Under the pieces are notes generated by a model. It saw only the letters and a list, made by a program, of their open reading frames with translations, was not told the DNA's origin and made no database searches. From JAEUHO01 sp046350655 (GTDB lineage Bacteria > Planctomycetota > PLA2 > JAEUHO01), in assembly GCA_046350655.1 (NCBI GenBank), contig JAXMAB010000006.1, positions 186,001 to 250,000 of the forward strand: a stretch of 64,000 bases of DNA, read 5' to 3'. Position numbers and translations under genes: made by a program. Below, piece after piece: positions 33,903-43,547 of the stretch (its first letter is position 1; each line of letters opens with the position of its first letter).

Positions 33903-35302
33903 CCGGTGACGTCATGACCGCCCCGACCGGGCGCAAGCTCGCCGACCAACCGTCGGCCCGCTGGTTCCTCATCAGCTCCGTCGTCTTCTTCGCGATCACC
34001 GCCCTCGTCGGCGTCCTGGTCTCGCTGAAGTTCATCTGGCCCGAGTTCATGGGCTCGGCCCCGTGGCTGACGTTCGGCCGCATGCGCCCGCTGCACGTCA
34101 ACGGCGTGCTGTTCGGCTGGCTGCTCGCCGCCGACATCGGGCTCGTCTTCTACCTGGTCCCGCGGCTGTGCGGGAACCAGCTCTGGAGCGAGAAGCTCGG
34201 CCTGTTCACCTGCGCCCTGTTCGACACGGTGGTGCTGTCGGCGGTCTACACGACCCTGTCGGGCACGACGCAGGGCCTCGAGTACGCCGAGCTGCCGTTC
34301 CTGCTCGACGTGGGCGTCACGGTCGCGTGGGTGCTGTTCGGCGTCAACGTCTTCATGACGATCGCCACCCGCAAGCACGAGAAGTTGTACGTCAGCCTCT
34401 GGTACATCATGGGCGGCGTCCTCTGGACCGCCTTCGTGTACATCGGCGGCAACTTCGCGACGATGTTCCAGAAGGGCATCGCGCAGGCGAACCTCAACTG
34501 GTTCTACGTCCACAACGCCGTGGGCCTGATCTTCACGCCCTTCGGCATCGCGATCGCCTACTACTTCATCCCGCTCGCGGCCGACAAGCCCCTCTACAGC
34601 CACCGGCTGTCGATGGTCGGGTTCTGGTCCATCGCGTTCATCTACGTCTGGACCGGCGCGCACCACATGCTGCACGGGCCCATCAGCGAGTGGCTGCAGA
34701 CCGTCGCGATCCTGTTCAGCGTCATGCTGATCATCCCGGTCTGGACCGTCATCACGAACTTCTACGGCACGGTCGCCGGCCGCTGGGACGTGGTGAAGAG
34801 GAGCCCGATCCTCAAGTTCCTCATGGCGGGCACGACCTTCTACCTCCTGACGTGCTTCCAGGGGCCCATGCACTCCCTGCGCAGCGTCAGCGCCATCGTC
34901 AGCAAGACCGACTGGATCGTGGGCCACGCCCACATGGCGGTCCTCGGCGCGTTCAGCTTCTTCGCCATCGGCGGGACGCTGTGGTCGCTGCCCCGGATCA
35001 CCGGGCGCCCGATCTACTCGGAGGCGCTCGCCAGCCGCTCGTTCTGGCTGATGCTGTGGGGCGGCCTCATCTACTTCGTCAGCCTCTGGGTGGGCGGCTT
35101 CATGCAGGGCCTCCAGTGGAACGACACGTCGATCCCGTTCGTGGACACGGTCGTGTTCATGCGCCCGTTCTGGATCGCCCGCGCGGTCGGCGGCGCGCTG
35201 ATGTACGCCGGCATCGTCGTCTTCCTGTACCTCGTGTTCCGGTCCCTCGGGCACGCGGAGGAAGAGACGGCGGTCGCGAAGGCCAACCCGGTGAACGGCT
35301 AG
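33899..35302 (+). CDS. ccoN: cbb3-type cytochrome c oxidase subunit I
   Basis: About 467 aa, twelve membrane helices. Haem and CuB ligand motifs are present: RMRPLHVNGVLFGW, WFYVHNAVGLIFTPFG, WTGAHHMLHGP and VGHAHMAVLG. It is the catalytic, high-affinity oxygen-reducing subunit. I choose GTG 33899, which overlaps the previous stop (GTGA) and has AAGGAG 6 nt upstream; ATG 33914 is an in-frame alternative five codons later. Operon member between the heptahaem cytochrome and ccoO. Confidence 0.95.
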   Translation: MTGDVMTAPTGRKLADQPSARWFLISSVVFFAITALVGVLVSLKFIWPEFMGSAPWLTFGRMRPLHVNGVLFGWLLAADIGLVFYLVPRLCGNQLWSEKLGLFTCALFDTVVLSAVYTTLSGTTQGLEYAELPFLLDVGVTVAWVLFGVNVFMTIATRKHEKLYVSLWYIMGGVLWTAFVYIGGNFATMFQKGIAQANLNWFYVHNAVGLIFTPFGIAIAYYFIPLAADKPLYSHRLSMVGFWSIAFIYVWTGAHHMLHGPISEWLQTVAILFSVMLIIPVWTVITNFYGTVAGRWDVVKRSPILKFLMAGTTFYLLTCFQGPMHSLRSVSAIVSKTDWIVGHAHMAVLGAFSFFAIGGTLWSLPRITGRPIYSEALASRSFWLMLWGGLIYFVSLWVGGFMQGLQWNDTSIPFVDTVVFMRPFWIARAVGGALMYAGIVVFLYLVFRSLGHAEEETAVAKANPVNG

Positions 35303-35311
35303 GAGGCGCCC

Positions 35312-35863
35312 ATGATCCCGAACCCCCTCCTCAAGACCGACCGCAGCGCGATGGCGCTGTTCCTCTTCTCGCTGCTCTTCTTCTTCGTCGGCGGGACCCT
35401 CACGACGCTGTTCCCGGCGCTCGTCGAGGACTCCTGGACGAAGCCGGTCGAGGGCCTCAAGCCCCTGACCGACCAGCAGGCCGCGGGCCGCGAGATCTAC
35501 AAGCGCGAGGGCTGCTGGTACTGCCACACCCAGCAGATCCGCAAGCTGCCGTCCGACGTCGCGCGCTACGGCTGGCGCGGCACGCCGGCGCCCATCAGCG
35601 TCCCCGGCGAGTACGTCAACGACGCGCCGCACTTCCTCGGCACGCGCCGGATCGGCCCCGACCTGTCGCGCGTCGGCGGCAAGTACGACCGCACGTGGCA
35701 CCTCGCGCACTTCCGGAACCCGCGCGACCTCGTCCCCGGGTCGGTGATGCCCCCGTTCCCGTGGATCGCCAACGACCCGAAGGAGTTCGAGGCGCTCCTC
35801 GCCTACATCCAGACCCTGGGCCGCTCCCGCGACTGGCGTCCGAACCACGACTACGAGGAATAG
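35312..35863 (+). CDS. ccoO: cbb3-type cytochrome c oxidase subunit II (mono-haem)
   Basis: 183 aa, one N-terminal helix (ALFLFSLLFFFVGGTLTTLF) and a single haem site in EGCWYCHTQQIR, followed by the FixO features RIGPDLSRVGGKY and a methionine ligand in VPGSVMPPFPW. Length and order fit FixO/CcoO. AGGAGG lies 5 nt upstream of the ATG. It passes electrons to CcoN. Confidence 0.93.
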   Translation: MIPNPLLKTDRSAMALFLFSLLFFFVGGTLTTLFPALVEDSWTKPVEGLKPLTDQQAAGREIYKREGCWYCHTQQIRKLPSDVARYGWRGTPAPISVPGEYVNDAPHFLGTRRIGPDLSRVGGKYDRTWHLAHFRNPRDLVPGSVMPPFPWIANDPKEFEALLAYIQTLGRSRDWRPNHDYEE

Positions 35864-35888
35864 GCCGCCGGCCCCGAAAGGACCTCCC

Positions 35889-36077
35889 ATGACCGACCAC
35901 GAACCCACCGTCTACCCGAGCGGCGTGACGGAGAACCACGGCGGCGCGATCCCCATGGTGCTCCGCCTCACGTACGTCGGCTTCGTGCTCTTCGGCCTCC
36001 TCTACTTTTTCTTCTGGCGCCACGGCTCCGGGACCGAGCTCGTCGAGCAGTACAACAAGCTCACCGGGGTGAAATAG
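35889..36077 (+). CDS. Small single-helix cbb3 oxidase subunit (CcoQ or CcoP-N-like)
   Basis: 62 aa with one membrane helix (LRLTYVGFVLFGLLYFFFWR) and a short soluble tail. No cytochrome c domain, so it is not a full CcoP; it sits where CcoQ or the CcoP N-terminus is normally encoded. The haem-carrying role of CcoP is probably taken by the heptahaem cytochrome upstream. AAAGG precedes the ATG. Confidence 0.7.
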   Translation: MTDHEPTVYPSGVTENHGGAIPMVLRLTYVGFVLFGLLYFFFWRHGSGTELVEQYNKLTGVK

Positions 36078-36093
36078 AGGCGTCGAGGGCCCC

Positions 36094-37431
36094 ATGGACC
36101 GCACCTCCGTCCAGCCGGGCCTCGGGACCCCGCTCCCGATCGTCCCGGCCGCGACGGAGAGGCGGCCGGAGCGCCCCGCGCCCCTTCCGCCGCCGCCGCC
36201 GCGGTTCGCCGTGGCGCGGCGGCTCGTGCAGGGCGGCGTGCTCGCCCTGCTCGTGCTCGCGCCGTTCGTCGACCTGCTCCGCTTCGACCTCGTCGCCGGC
36301 GTGCTCGTCCTCGCGGGCCATCGCCTCCACCCGGGCGTCGACCTCTGGGCCGTCTACGGGATCGTGCTCGTCGGGCTCCTCTGGGTGTTCGGCGGCGCGC
36401 TGATCCACGGGCGCCTGTGGTGCGGGTGGCTCTGCCCGCAGACGCTCGCGAGCGAGCTGGCGACGAAGCTCGAGGGCAGGGTGCTCGGCAAGGGCCGCGC
36501 CGCCAGGCGCGGTCCCGTCCGCACGCTCGCCTACGGGGCGACCCTCGTGGCGGGGGCCGCGTTCCTCGCGGCCGCCGCCGTCAACTACTTCCTCGTCCCG
36601 GCGCAGCGGCTCGCGCCCCCGCAGGCCGCGTGGGTCGGGTTCGGCGTGCTGACCGCGCTCATCGCGGCCGACCTCCTGTTCGTCCGCCACACCTTCTGCC
36701 TCCGCGCGTGCCCGTACGGCGTCCTCCTGCAGCTCGTGCAGGACCCCAAGACGATGCGCGTCGGCATGGCCGACGAGGACCGCGCGATCTGCCTGAACTG
36801 CAAGGCGTGCGACCGCGCCTGCTTCATGGACGTGAGCCCGCGCGACCGCGACCGCCGCACCGAGGCCGCGTGCCTGCTCTGCGGCCTCTGCGTGGACGCC
36901 TGCGACCGCGTGTTCGCCAAACGCGGTCGCGAGGGGATCCTGCACCTGCGCTTCCCGGCGGGCAAGCCCGGCTGGCCCGCGTGGCTGTCGAGGATCGGGC
37001 TGTCCGACGCGCGGCGCCTGGGCCTCGCGTTGGTCACGCTGGGGGTCGCCCTCGGCGCGATGCTTGTCCTCCGCTCCCGCGAGGGCGTGTCGGTCACGGT
37101 CCGCCCGCGCTACGACGACAGCCGCCTCACCGCCGAGGGCGTCGTCGAGAACGTGTTCGACGTCACCGTGTCGAACGGCGAGGAGACCGCCCGCGCGTTC
37201 GACGTCGTCGTGGACGGCCTGCCCGGCGTCGTCGTGCGCGAGGGCGGCCGCATCGAGGTGCCCGCGAGCGGTCGCGTGACCACCCACGTGGCCCTCGAGC
37301 TCCCCGCGGGGGCCGCGCCGCCCGCGGCGGGGGCGCACCCCGTGCGCCTCCGTCTCGTCGGCCCGGACGGCCGGACCGTGCTCGAGAGGCCCGCCTCCTT
37401 CTTCGTCCCGGGGAAGGCTCGATCGCGTTGA
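36094..37431 (+). CDS. ccoG: CcoG/RdxA-like membrane ferredoxin (cbb3 assembly)
   Basis: 445 aa. Early helices hold GRLWCGWLCPQTL, typical of CcoG/NapH; two ferredoxin-like clusters follow (CLNCKACDRACFMDV and CLLCGLCVDACDRVF), and the C-terminus is an Ig-like domain after a final helix. CcoG reduces Cu(II) for the oxidase copper centre in current models. The gene begins 16 nt after the small subunit, inside the oxidase operon. Confidence 0.9.
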   Translation: MDRTSVQPGLGTPLPIVPAATERRPERPAPLPPPPPRFAVARRLVQGGVLALLVLAPFVDLLRFDLVAGVLVLAGHRLHPGVDLWAVYGIVLVGLLWVFGGALIHGRLWCGWLCPQTLASELATKLEGRVLGKGRAARRGPVRTLAYGATLVAGAAFLAAAAVNYFLVPAQRLAPPQAAWVGFGVLTALIAADLLFVRHTFCLRACPYGVLLQLVQDPKTMRVGMADEDRAICLNCKACDRACFMDVSPRDRDRRTEAACLLCGLCVDACDRVFAKRGREGILHLRFPAGKPGWPAWLSRIGLSDARRLGLALVTLGVALGAMLVLRSREGVSVTVRPRYDDSRLTAEGVVENVFDVTVSNGEETARAFDVVVDGLPGVVVREGGRIEVPASGRVTTHVALELPAGAAPPAAGAHPVRLRLVGPDGRTVLERPASFFVPGKARSR

Positions 37432-37549
37432 CCGCGAGGCCCGGCCGCCGGGAGGGCCGCCCGCGGGTCGTCCGCGGGTCGCCCTCGGGTCGTCCTGTGG
37501 GCCGGGGCCTCGCGTCGCGGGCGCGGGTCGGGGAGGATCGCGGCACGCC

Positions 37550-39760
37550 ATGCCCGCCGACCCGTCCGCCACCCCGTCCGTCCCGGACGCCGACTTCTGC
37601 GGCCACTGCGGCCTGCCCGCCGGCGCGCACGGGCCTCGCCGGGTGGTGGACGCGGTCCCGCGGGTGTTCTGCTGCGTCGGCTGCTCCATCGCGTTCGGGC
37701 TCGCCGGGCGCGGCGGGCGCGAGGGGGGCGGCAGCGAGGCCGCGGTGTGGCTCGCGCGGCTCGCCCTCGGCACCGTCCTCGCGATGCTCGTCATGTCGAT
37801 CGCCTGGGTCGAGTACTTCGACCCCGTCTCCGCCGCGAGCGAGGAGTACCGCCGCTTCGCGCCCATCGCGATGTTCGTCGCGGCGACGCCGGTCGTGCTC
37901 CTGCTCGGCGTGCCCTATGCGTACGGCGCGTTCGCCGCGCTCGCCCGCCGCCGCGTCAGCGCCGACGTCCTGATCGCCACCGGCATCTTCGCGGCCTACG
38001 CCGGCTCCGTCGTCGGCCTCGTCACCGGCGCCTCGAACGCCCTCTTCCTCGACACCGCCTCCGGCCTCGCGACGCTCGTGACCGTGGGCCGCTGGCTCGA
38101 GTCCACCGCCAAGGAGCGCGCGGCCCGCCGCCTCCGCGAGTTCCTCTCGGAGGCCGAGCGCCCCGCGGTCCGCCTCGCGCCCGGCGCGGGCCTCGCGCGC
38201 CCCGGCGCGGAGAGCGCGGTCCGCGCCGCCGACCTCGTCGTCGGCGACCGCGTCCTCGTGCGCCCCGGCGAACGCGTGCCCGCCGACGGCGTCGTCGACG
38301 AGGGCCGCGCGCTCGTGGACGAGGCCGCGCTCACCGGCGAGCCGCTGCCGCGCGCCGTCGCGCCCGGCGACGCGGTGGCCGCGCCCGTCGTGCCCACGGA
38401 CGGCCCGCTCGTCGTGCGCGTGACCGCGACCGGCCGCTCGTCGCGCCTCGGCGAGGTCGCCGCGGTCCTCGCGCGCGCGCGGGCCGAGCGGTCGCCGCTC
38501 GAGCGCCTCGCCGACCGCGTGTCGTCGGTCTTCGTGCCGGGCGTCGTCGTGCTCTCCCTCGGCGTCCTCGCGCTCGACCTCGCCCGCGGCGACGGCGTGG
38601 TCGCGGCCGCGATGCACGCCCTCGCCGTCCTCGTCATCGCGTGCCCGTGCGCGCTCGGCATCGCGATGCCGCTCGCCGTCACCGCCGCCCTCGGTCGCCT
38701 CGCCGAGCGCGGCATCCTCGTCCGCACGGGCCTCGCGCTCGCGGGCCTGCCGCGCGTCCGCGTCGTCGCGTTCGACAAGACGGGCACGCTCACCGAGGGC
38801 CGCCCCGAGGTGAAGGCCGTGGTCCCGTTCGCGGCCGCCGACGCCGACGCGGTCCTCGCCGACGCCGCCGCGGTCGAACGCGGCAGCGAGCACGCGCTCG
38901 CGCGCGGGATCGTCGCCGCCGCCGCGGCGCGCGGCCTCGCGACGCCCGCGGCGTCCGACGTGCGCGTGGTGCCGGGCCTCGGCGTCGAGGGCCGCGTGAC
39001 CGACGCGCGTGGGACCCGCGCGGTCCGCGTCGGACGGCCGGGGTGGATCCAGGGGGGGAGGGACGCGAGGCCCGGTGGGGGGGCGGACGCGCCCGCGCTC
39101 GCGGGGACGCGGGCCTCCGAGGTGTGGGTCGAGGTGGACGGCGTCGCGGTCGGCCGCATCGCGCTCACCGACCGCGTGCGTCCGTCGGCGCGCGCGGCGG
39201 TGGACGCGCTGCGCGCGGACGGCTTCGAGGTCGTCGTGTTGTCGGGCGACGCGCCCGACGTCGTCGCGGAGGTCGCCGCGTCGTTGGGCCTGCCGGCGAC
39301 GGCGGCCCGCGGCGGCCTGCTGCCCGCGGACAAGGTCGAGGCCGTGCGGGCCTTGCGGTCCGAGGCGGGGGGCCCGGTGGCCTTCGTCGGCGACGGGCTC
39401 AACGACGCGCCCGCGCTGGCCGCCGCCGACCTCGGGCTCGCGGTCGGGTCCGGCACGCACCTCGCGCGCGAGACCGCCGACGTGAGCCTCCTCGGCGACG
39501 ACCTCTCTCGGCTGCCGGGCCTGTTCCGCGCGGCCCGCGCGACGCGGCGCGCCGCCTGGTGGAACCTGTTCTGGGCCTTCGCCTACAACGTGGCGGGCCT
39601 CGGCTGGGCGGTCGTGACGCACGTGCCGCCGGTCTACGCGGCCATCGCGATGGTGCTGTCGAGCCTGTTCGTGATCGGCAACAGCGCGCGCCTGCGCGCC
39701 GGCCTGCCCGACGTGATGCGGGCCCGGCCCCGCGCCCCGTCCCCCGCGACCGCGGGCTGA
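37550..39760 (+). CDS. ccoI: Copper-transporting P1B-type ATPase (CcoI-like)
   Basis: 736 aa. The N-terminus has FCGHCGLPAG and FCCVGCSIAF metal-binding cysteine motifs without a normal HMA domain. Core motifs are TGEPLP, VIACPCALGIAMPLA (copper CPC), AFDKTGTLTEGRPE and VGDGLNDAPAL. It delivers copper for cbb3 assembly. The SEHPLA motif reads GSEHALA, a possible change from the usual His-Pro. A GGRDARPGG loop in the nucleotide-binding domain is encoded by a dispersed GCGAGGCCCGG copy (39065-39075). Two further copies (37434-37444, and one mismatch near 37506) fill the 118-nt gap after ccoG. Confidence 0.92.
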   Translation: MPADPSATPSVPDADFCGHCGLPAGAHGPRRVVDAVPRVFCCVGCSIAFGLAGRGGREGGGSEAAVWLARLALGTVLAMLVMSIAWVEYFDPVSAASEEYRRFAPIAMFVAATPVVLLLGVPYAYGAFAALARRRVSADVLIATGIFAAYAGSVVGLVTGASNALFLDTASGLATLVTVGRWLESTAKERAARRLREFLSEAERPAVRLAPGAGLARPGAESAVRAADLVVGDRVLVRPGERVPADGVVDEGRALVDEAALTGEPLPRAVAPGDAVAAPVVPTDGPLVVRVTATGRSSRLGEVAAVLARARAERSPLERLADRVSSVFVPGVVVLSLGVLALDLARGDGVVAAAMHALAVLVIACPCALGIAMPLAVTAALGRLAERGILVRTGLALAGLPRVRVVAFDKTGTLTEGRPEVKAVVPFAAADADAVLADAAAVERGSEHALARGIVAAAAARGLATPAASDVRVVPGLGVEGRVTDARGTRAVRVGRPGWIQGGRDARPGGGADAPALAGTRASEVWVEVDGVAVGRIALTDRVRPSARAAVDALRADGFEVVVLSGDAPDVVAEVAASLGLPATAARGGLLPADKVEAVRALRSEAGGPVAFVGDGLNDAPALAAADLGLAVGSGTHLARETADVSLLGDDLSRLPGLFRAARATRRAAWWNLFWAFAYNVAGLGWAVVTHVPPVYAAIAMVLSSLFVIGNSARLRAGLPDVMRARPRAPSPATAG

Positions 39761-39874
39761 CGCGGGCCGGGACTTGCGTCCCCGGGGGCGAGGGTCGCGA
39801 AACCGCCGACGGCTCCGGGTAGGCTGCTCGGCCCGGCGCGGGACGGGTTCCCGGCGCCGGCCCCGGAGGCGGAC

Positions 39875-41083
39875 ATGGGCGGAGCGGCTCGTTGGGTCGT
39901 CGGTGGCGTGCTCGCGGCGCTCGCGTGCGCAGGCGTCGTGGCGTCGCCGCCCGCGGCGGGCGCGGGGCCCGCGTTGCCCGCGTGGCTCGCGCCGGGCGCG
40001 CGCGCGTCGTGGTACCAGGGGTCGGCCACGATCCCGTCGGTCGGGACGCTGCTCGAGCAGGACGACCAGGGCAACTGGGTCGACAAGAACGGGAAGAAGT
40101 ACCGCGAGGTCGACAACCCCTCGACCGCGGGCGCGGGATACCGGCAGATGACGGTGCTCGCCGCCGGCGAGGCCGTCGTCGCCGTCGAGTTCCGTTCGTT
40201 CCTGCTCATGGACCCGCAGGGCGGGCGGATGATGTCGAACGGGACCGAGGGGCTCGTCGGCACCGCGCGCTCGCTCGCCGACTACTGGATCTCGCCGACG
40301 GACCTCGCCGCGAAGCAGGAGGTGCGCGAGGGCGGGCTCACGATCCGGCGGCTGAAGTACCCGCTGCGCGGGAGGACGTTCGACGCGATCGTCTTCGAGA
40401 CGCGGTCCGGCTCGTCGTACCAGCGGACGACGTACGACCTCGAGACGGGGCTGTTGCTCGTCGCGAGCACGTCGTCCACCGGGCGCGGCGGGTTCACGCC
40501 GAACCCGAACGGCACGTCGTCGTTCTCCGCGGGCTCGACGACGATCACGAGCACCGTGCTCGCCGACCTCCGCGCGCTGAAGCTGCCGTGGGGCTCGGAT
40601 CCCACGCCCGCGGCGGTCACGCGGGGCCTGCGGCTCGACTTCCGCGGGACGTTCTCGATCGTGGTCCCCGGCGCGCCGGTGATCCCGCAGGCGCTCGCGA
40701 CCGCGCTCGTGTTCGGCGCGCCGGAGGCGACGTGGGCGCCGTTCCGCTTCCACTCCGCGCTGACGCCGATCGCGGGCGGGCGGCCGCAGGAGAACACGGT
40801 GAACCGCGTGGCCGGCGCGGCGACGACGATGCCGGCGTGGATCGGGCCGGCGACCCTCGCGAAGCTGCGTCCCGGCACCGTCGTCGACGACGACCCGGTG
40901 ACGAAGTTCCGCACGACGTTCGCGGGCGTGCAGGGCGGCATCGCGACCGTGGTCGAGGAGGGGCCCTACGACCGCTACCAGGGGCACTACGACGTCGCGA
41001 CGGGCCTCCTCGTCGGGGCGACGTCGGCGCAGCAGAACGGCGTCGGCCAGACCCAGATCCAGGTCCGCCGCGCCGCGCGCTGA
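39875..41083 (+). CDS. Exported protein, unknown
   Basis: 402 aa with a signal peptide (VVGGVLAALACAGVVASPPA) and a mature beta-rich protein: LPAWLAPGARASWYQGSATI, GAGYRQMTVLAAGEAVVAVE, and a nearly repeated second half (MPAWIGPATLAKLRPGTVVD). The two halves begin with a similar PAW(L/I) motif, suggesting an internal duplication. No enzyme motif seen and I do not recognise the family. It lies between the oxidase operon and the rtc operon, convergent with rtcA. Confidence 0.65.
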   Translation: MGGAARWVVGGVLAALACAGVVASPPAAGAGPALPAWLAPGARASWYQGSATIPSVGTLLEQDDQGNWVDKNGKKYREVDNPSTAGAGYRQMTVLAAGEAVVAVEFRSFLLMDPQGGRMMSNGTEGLVGTARSLADYWISPTDLAAKQEVREGGLTIRRLKYPLRGRTFDAIVFETRSGSSYQRTTYDLETGLLLVASTSSTGRGGFTPNPNGTSSFSAGSTTITSTVLADLRALKLPWGSDPTPAAVTRGLRLDFRGTFSIVVPGAPVIPQALATALVFGAPEATWAPFRFHSALTPIAGGRPQENTVNRVAGAATTMPAWIGPATLAKLRPGTVVDDDPVTKFRTTFAGVQGGIATVVEEGPYDRYQGHYDVATGLLVGATSAQQNGVGQTQIQVRRAAR

Positions 41084-41165
41084 CGGCCACCGGGCCTCGC
41101 GGTCCCGGAAACCCGACGGCGCGGGGCGATCCGCCGGAGCGCGGGGCCGGACGCGCGGCGCGTGG

Positions 41166-42209
41166 TCACGACCGCGGGCCGCGCGTCACCGTGACCGTGG
41201 CGGAGGGGCCGTCCTGCGCGAGGTCGATCGCGACGTCGGGCAGGAAGCGGCGGATGACCTCGGCGTTGGTGTGCGTGTGTGCCGTGAGGTGCGACGTGCG
41301 GAAGGTGCCGCCGGCGCCGAGCGCGAGCGGGAGGAGGAGCTGGTCGGCGAGGTGGGGCCCGACGGGGGCGTCGGAGGCGAGCCACGCACGGAGCTCGTCC
41401 ACGGCGTCCTGGGCGACCGTGCCCGCGCGGACGTCGAGCTCGCCGAACGCGCTGAAGACCTCGGTGACGTGCTCGGCCTCGGCCTCGAGGAGCACGACGT
41501 TGCCGGGGCCGCGGCCGTCGGTCTCGCGCTCGTGCTCGACGGGCCAGAGGTCGACGGGGAGCAGCTTGCGGAGCACGCCCTCCTCGGACGCGGCGATGCC
41601 GCGCGGCAGGTTGGCGAGCAGGATGCGCGCGCGCCGCGCGCGGATCGGGCCGCGCTCGAGCAGCGCGAGCGGGCGCCAGACGGTCACCGGCTCGATCGCG
41701 GCGACGAGGCGGCCGCCGCCGGCGGGGAAGTAGCCCCGACGGTCGAGGGTCGTCGTGACCGTCGCGCCGACGCGCGCGAGGACGGGGAGGTACGCCTTCG
41801 CGACGAAGTCGTACGGGGGCGCCCACGGGTTGTGGGTGCCGCCCTCGACGGTGACGCGGCTCGGGCCGTCCGCGCGGAGGAGCGCGGGGAGGACGGTCTG
41901 CAGCACGAGCGTGGCGCTGCCGGCGCCGCCGACGGCGAACGCGTAGTCGCCGCCGTGGCAGCCCGTGGGCGCGAACGTGAGCTCCTGCGAGCCGAGCGTC
42001 GCGCCGGTGACGGCGGCGCGGCCCACGGCCGTCGCGGCCTGGACCGCCGCGAGGTGCTGGCGCAGGAGGCCCGGCTTGCGCCGGCCCGCGCGCACGCGCT
42101 GGAGGCGGAACGCGCGCCCGGTGACGAGCGACAACGCGAGCGCCGAGCGGAGGATCTGCCCTCCGCCCTCGCCCGCCGCGCCGTCGAGGTCGATCCGGTC
42201 CGTCGTCAT
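41166..42209 (-). CDS. rtcA: RNA 3'-terminal phosphate cyclase
   Basis: 347 aa. RtcA uses ATP to make 2',3'-cyclic phosphates on RNA ends. Family motifs: DGAAGEGGGQILRSALALS, VEGGTHNPWAPP, RRGYFPAGGG, HLADQLLLPLALG with the adenylylated histidine, and TSHLTAHTHTNAEV. It starts 27 nt after rtcB and is the last gene of the rsr-ncRNA-rtcB-rtcA operon. Confidence 0.96.
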   Translation of the reverse strand: MTTDRIDLDGAAGEGGGQILRSALALSLVTGRAFRLQRVRAGRRKPGLLRQHLAAVQAATAVGRAAVTGATLGSQELTFAPTGCHGGDYAFAVGGAGSATLVLQTVLPALLRADGPSRVTVEGGTHNPWAPPYDFVAKAYLPVLARVGATVTTTLDRRGYFPAGGGRLVAAIEPVTVWRPLALLERGPIRARRARILLANLPRGIAASEEGVLRKLLPVDLWPVEHERETDGRGPGNVVLLEAEAEHVTEVFSAFGELDVRAGTVAQDAVDELRAWLASDAPVGPHLADQLLLPLALGAGGTFRTSHLTAHTHTNAEVIRRFLPDVAIDLAQDGPSATVTVTRGPRS

Positions 42210-42236
42210 GATCCGTCCTTCGCGTCCGTCCTGCCG

Positions 42237-43469
42237 TCAGCCCTTCACGCACACGACCTGGCGCAGCGTGTGGACGACCTCGACGAGGTCGGCCTGCGCG
42301 GCCATGACCGCGTCGATGTCCTTGTAGGCCATGGGGGTCTCGTCGACGACGTCGCGGTCCTTGCGGCACTCGACGTGGGCCGTGGCCGCCGCGTGGTCCT
42401 CGACGGTGTACTTGCGCTTCGCCGCGTTGCGCGACATCGCGCGCCCCGCGCCGTGGCTGCACGACTCGAACGCGTCCGGGTTGCCCTTGCCCCGCACGAT
42501 GAACGAACGGGCGCCCATGCTGCCCGGGATGATGCCGAGCTCGCCGAGGCCCGCGCGCACCGCGCCCTTGCGGGTGACGAGGAGGTCCTCCCCGAAGTGG
42601 TGCTCGCGGCGGACGTAGTTGTGGTGGCAGTTGACCGCCTCGAGGAAGGCCTCGAACGGCGGCAGGCCCGGGACGCGGCGGACCGCGTCCACGACGGACT
42701 GCATCATCAGGCGACGGTTCGCCAGGGCGAAGTCCTGGGCCCACGACACGGCCTCGACGTAGTCGACGAAGAGCGGCGTGCCCTCGTCGAACCAGGCGAG
42801 GTCGCGGTCGGCGAGCGAGGCGTCGCGGCCGGCGAGGGCCTCGCGCGCGCGCTCGATGAAGTAGGTGCCGATGCGGTTGCCGACGCCGCGGCTGCCGCTG
42901 TGGAGCAGGAACCACACCTGGTCGGCCTCGTCGAGGCAGACCTCGATGAAGTGGTTGCCCGTGCCGAGCGTGCCGAGGTGGTTCGCGGTGTTGCCGCGGC
43001 CCACGCGACGGTGCTTCTCGCGGATCACGTCGAAGCGCGGCTCGAGCGCCTTCCACGCGTCCACGACGGGGTCGGGCAGCGCGCGCCAGGCGCCGCGGTC
43101 GTTGGCCCCGCCGTCGTCGGTGCGGCCGTGGGGGACGGTGCGCTCGATCGAGGTGCGGATCGGGTGGAGGTCGTCGGGGAGCTGGCGGGCCGCGAGCGAG
43201 GTGCGGACGGCCATCATCCCGCAGCCGATGTCGACGCCGACCGCCGCGGGCACGATGGCCCCGCGCGTCGGGATGACGCTGCCGACGGTGGCGCCGATGC
43301 CCCAGTGGACGTCGGGCATGACGGCGACCCACGGCCCCACGAATGGGAGCCGGGCGACGTTCTCGAGCTGCTTGCGGGCCTCGTCCTCGAGGGGCACGCC
43401 GCGGACCCACGCCTTGACGGGCACGCCGCCGGGCGGGTCGAGCTGGACGTAGGAGGGATCGTGGGGCAT
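42237..43469 (-). CDS. rtcB: tRNA-splicing/RNA-repair ligase RtcB
   Basis: 410 aa, the usual E. coli-type length. RtcB joins 2',3'-cyclic phosphate or 3'-phosphate ends to 5'-OH ends with GTP and Mn. The metal and guanylylation residues are present: VGVDIGCGMMAV (Cys about residue 78), GTGNHFIE, LHSGSRGVGN, VNCHHNYV and the catalytic histidine in SCSHGAGRAMS (about 339). Start ATG 43469 (MPHDPSYVQLDPPGGV). It is preceded by about 770 nt of structured RNA that separates it from the Ro60 gene. Confidence 0.96.
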   Translation of the reverse strand: MPHDPSYVQLDPPGGVPVKAWVRGVPLEDEARKQLENVARLPFVGPWVAVMPDVHWGIGATVGSVIPTRGAIVPAAVGVDIGCGMMAVRTSLAARQLPDDLHPIRTSIERTVPHGRTDDGGANDRGAWRALPDPVVDAWKALEPRFDVIREKHRRVGRGNTANHLGTLGTGNHFIEVCLDEADQVWFLLHSGSRGVGNRIGTYFIERAREALAGRDASLADRDLAWFDEGTPLFVDYVEAVSWAQDFALANRRLMMQSVVDAVRRVPGLPPFEAFLEAVNCHHNYVRREHHFGEDLLVTRKGAVRAGLGELGIIPGSMGARSFIVRGKGNPDAFESCSHGAGRAMSRNAAKRKYTVEDHAAATAHVECRKDRDVVDETPMAYKDIDAVMAAQADLVEVVHTLRQVVCVKG

Positions 43470-43547
43470 GGGGGCTTTCGGGACGAGAGGGGGACAGCGT
43501 ACGGGGAAGGACGCCGGGCCGACGTCGGCGTCGGCGAGGGAGAAGGT

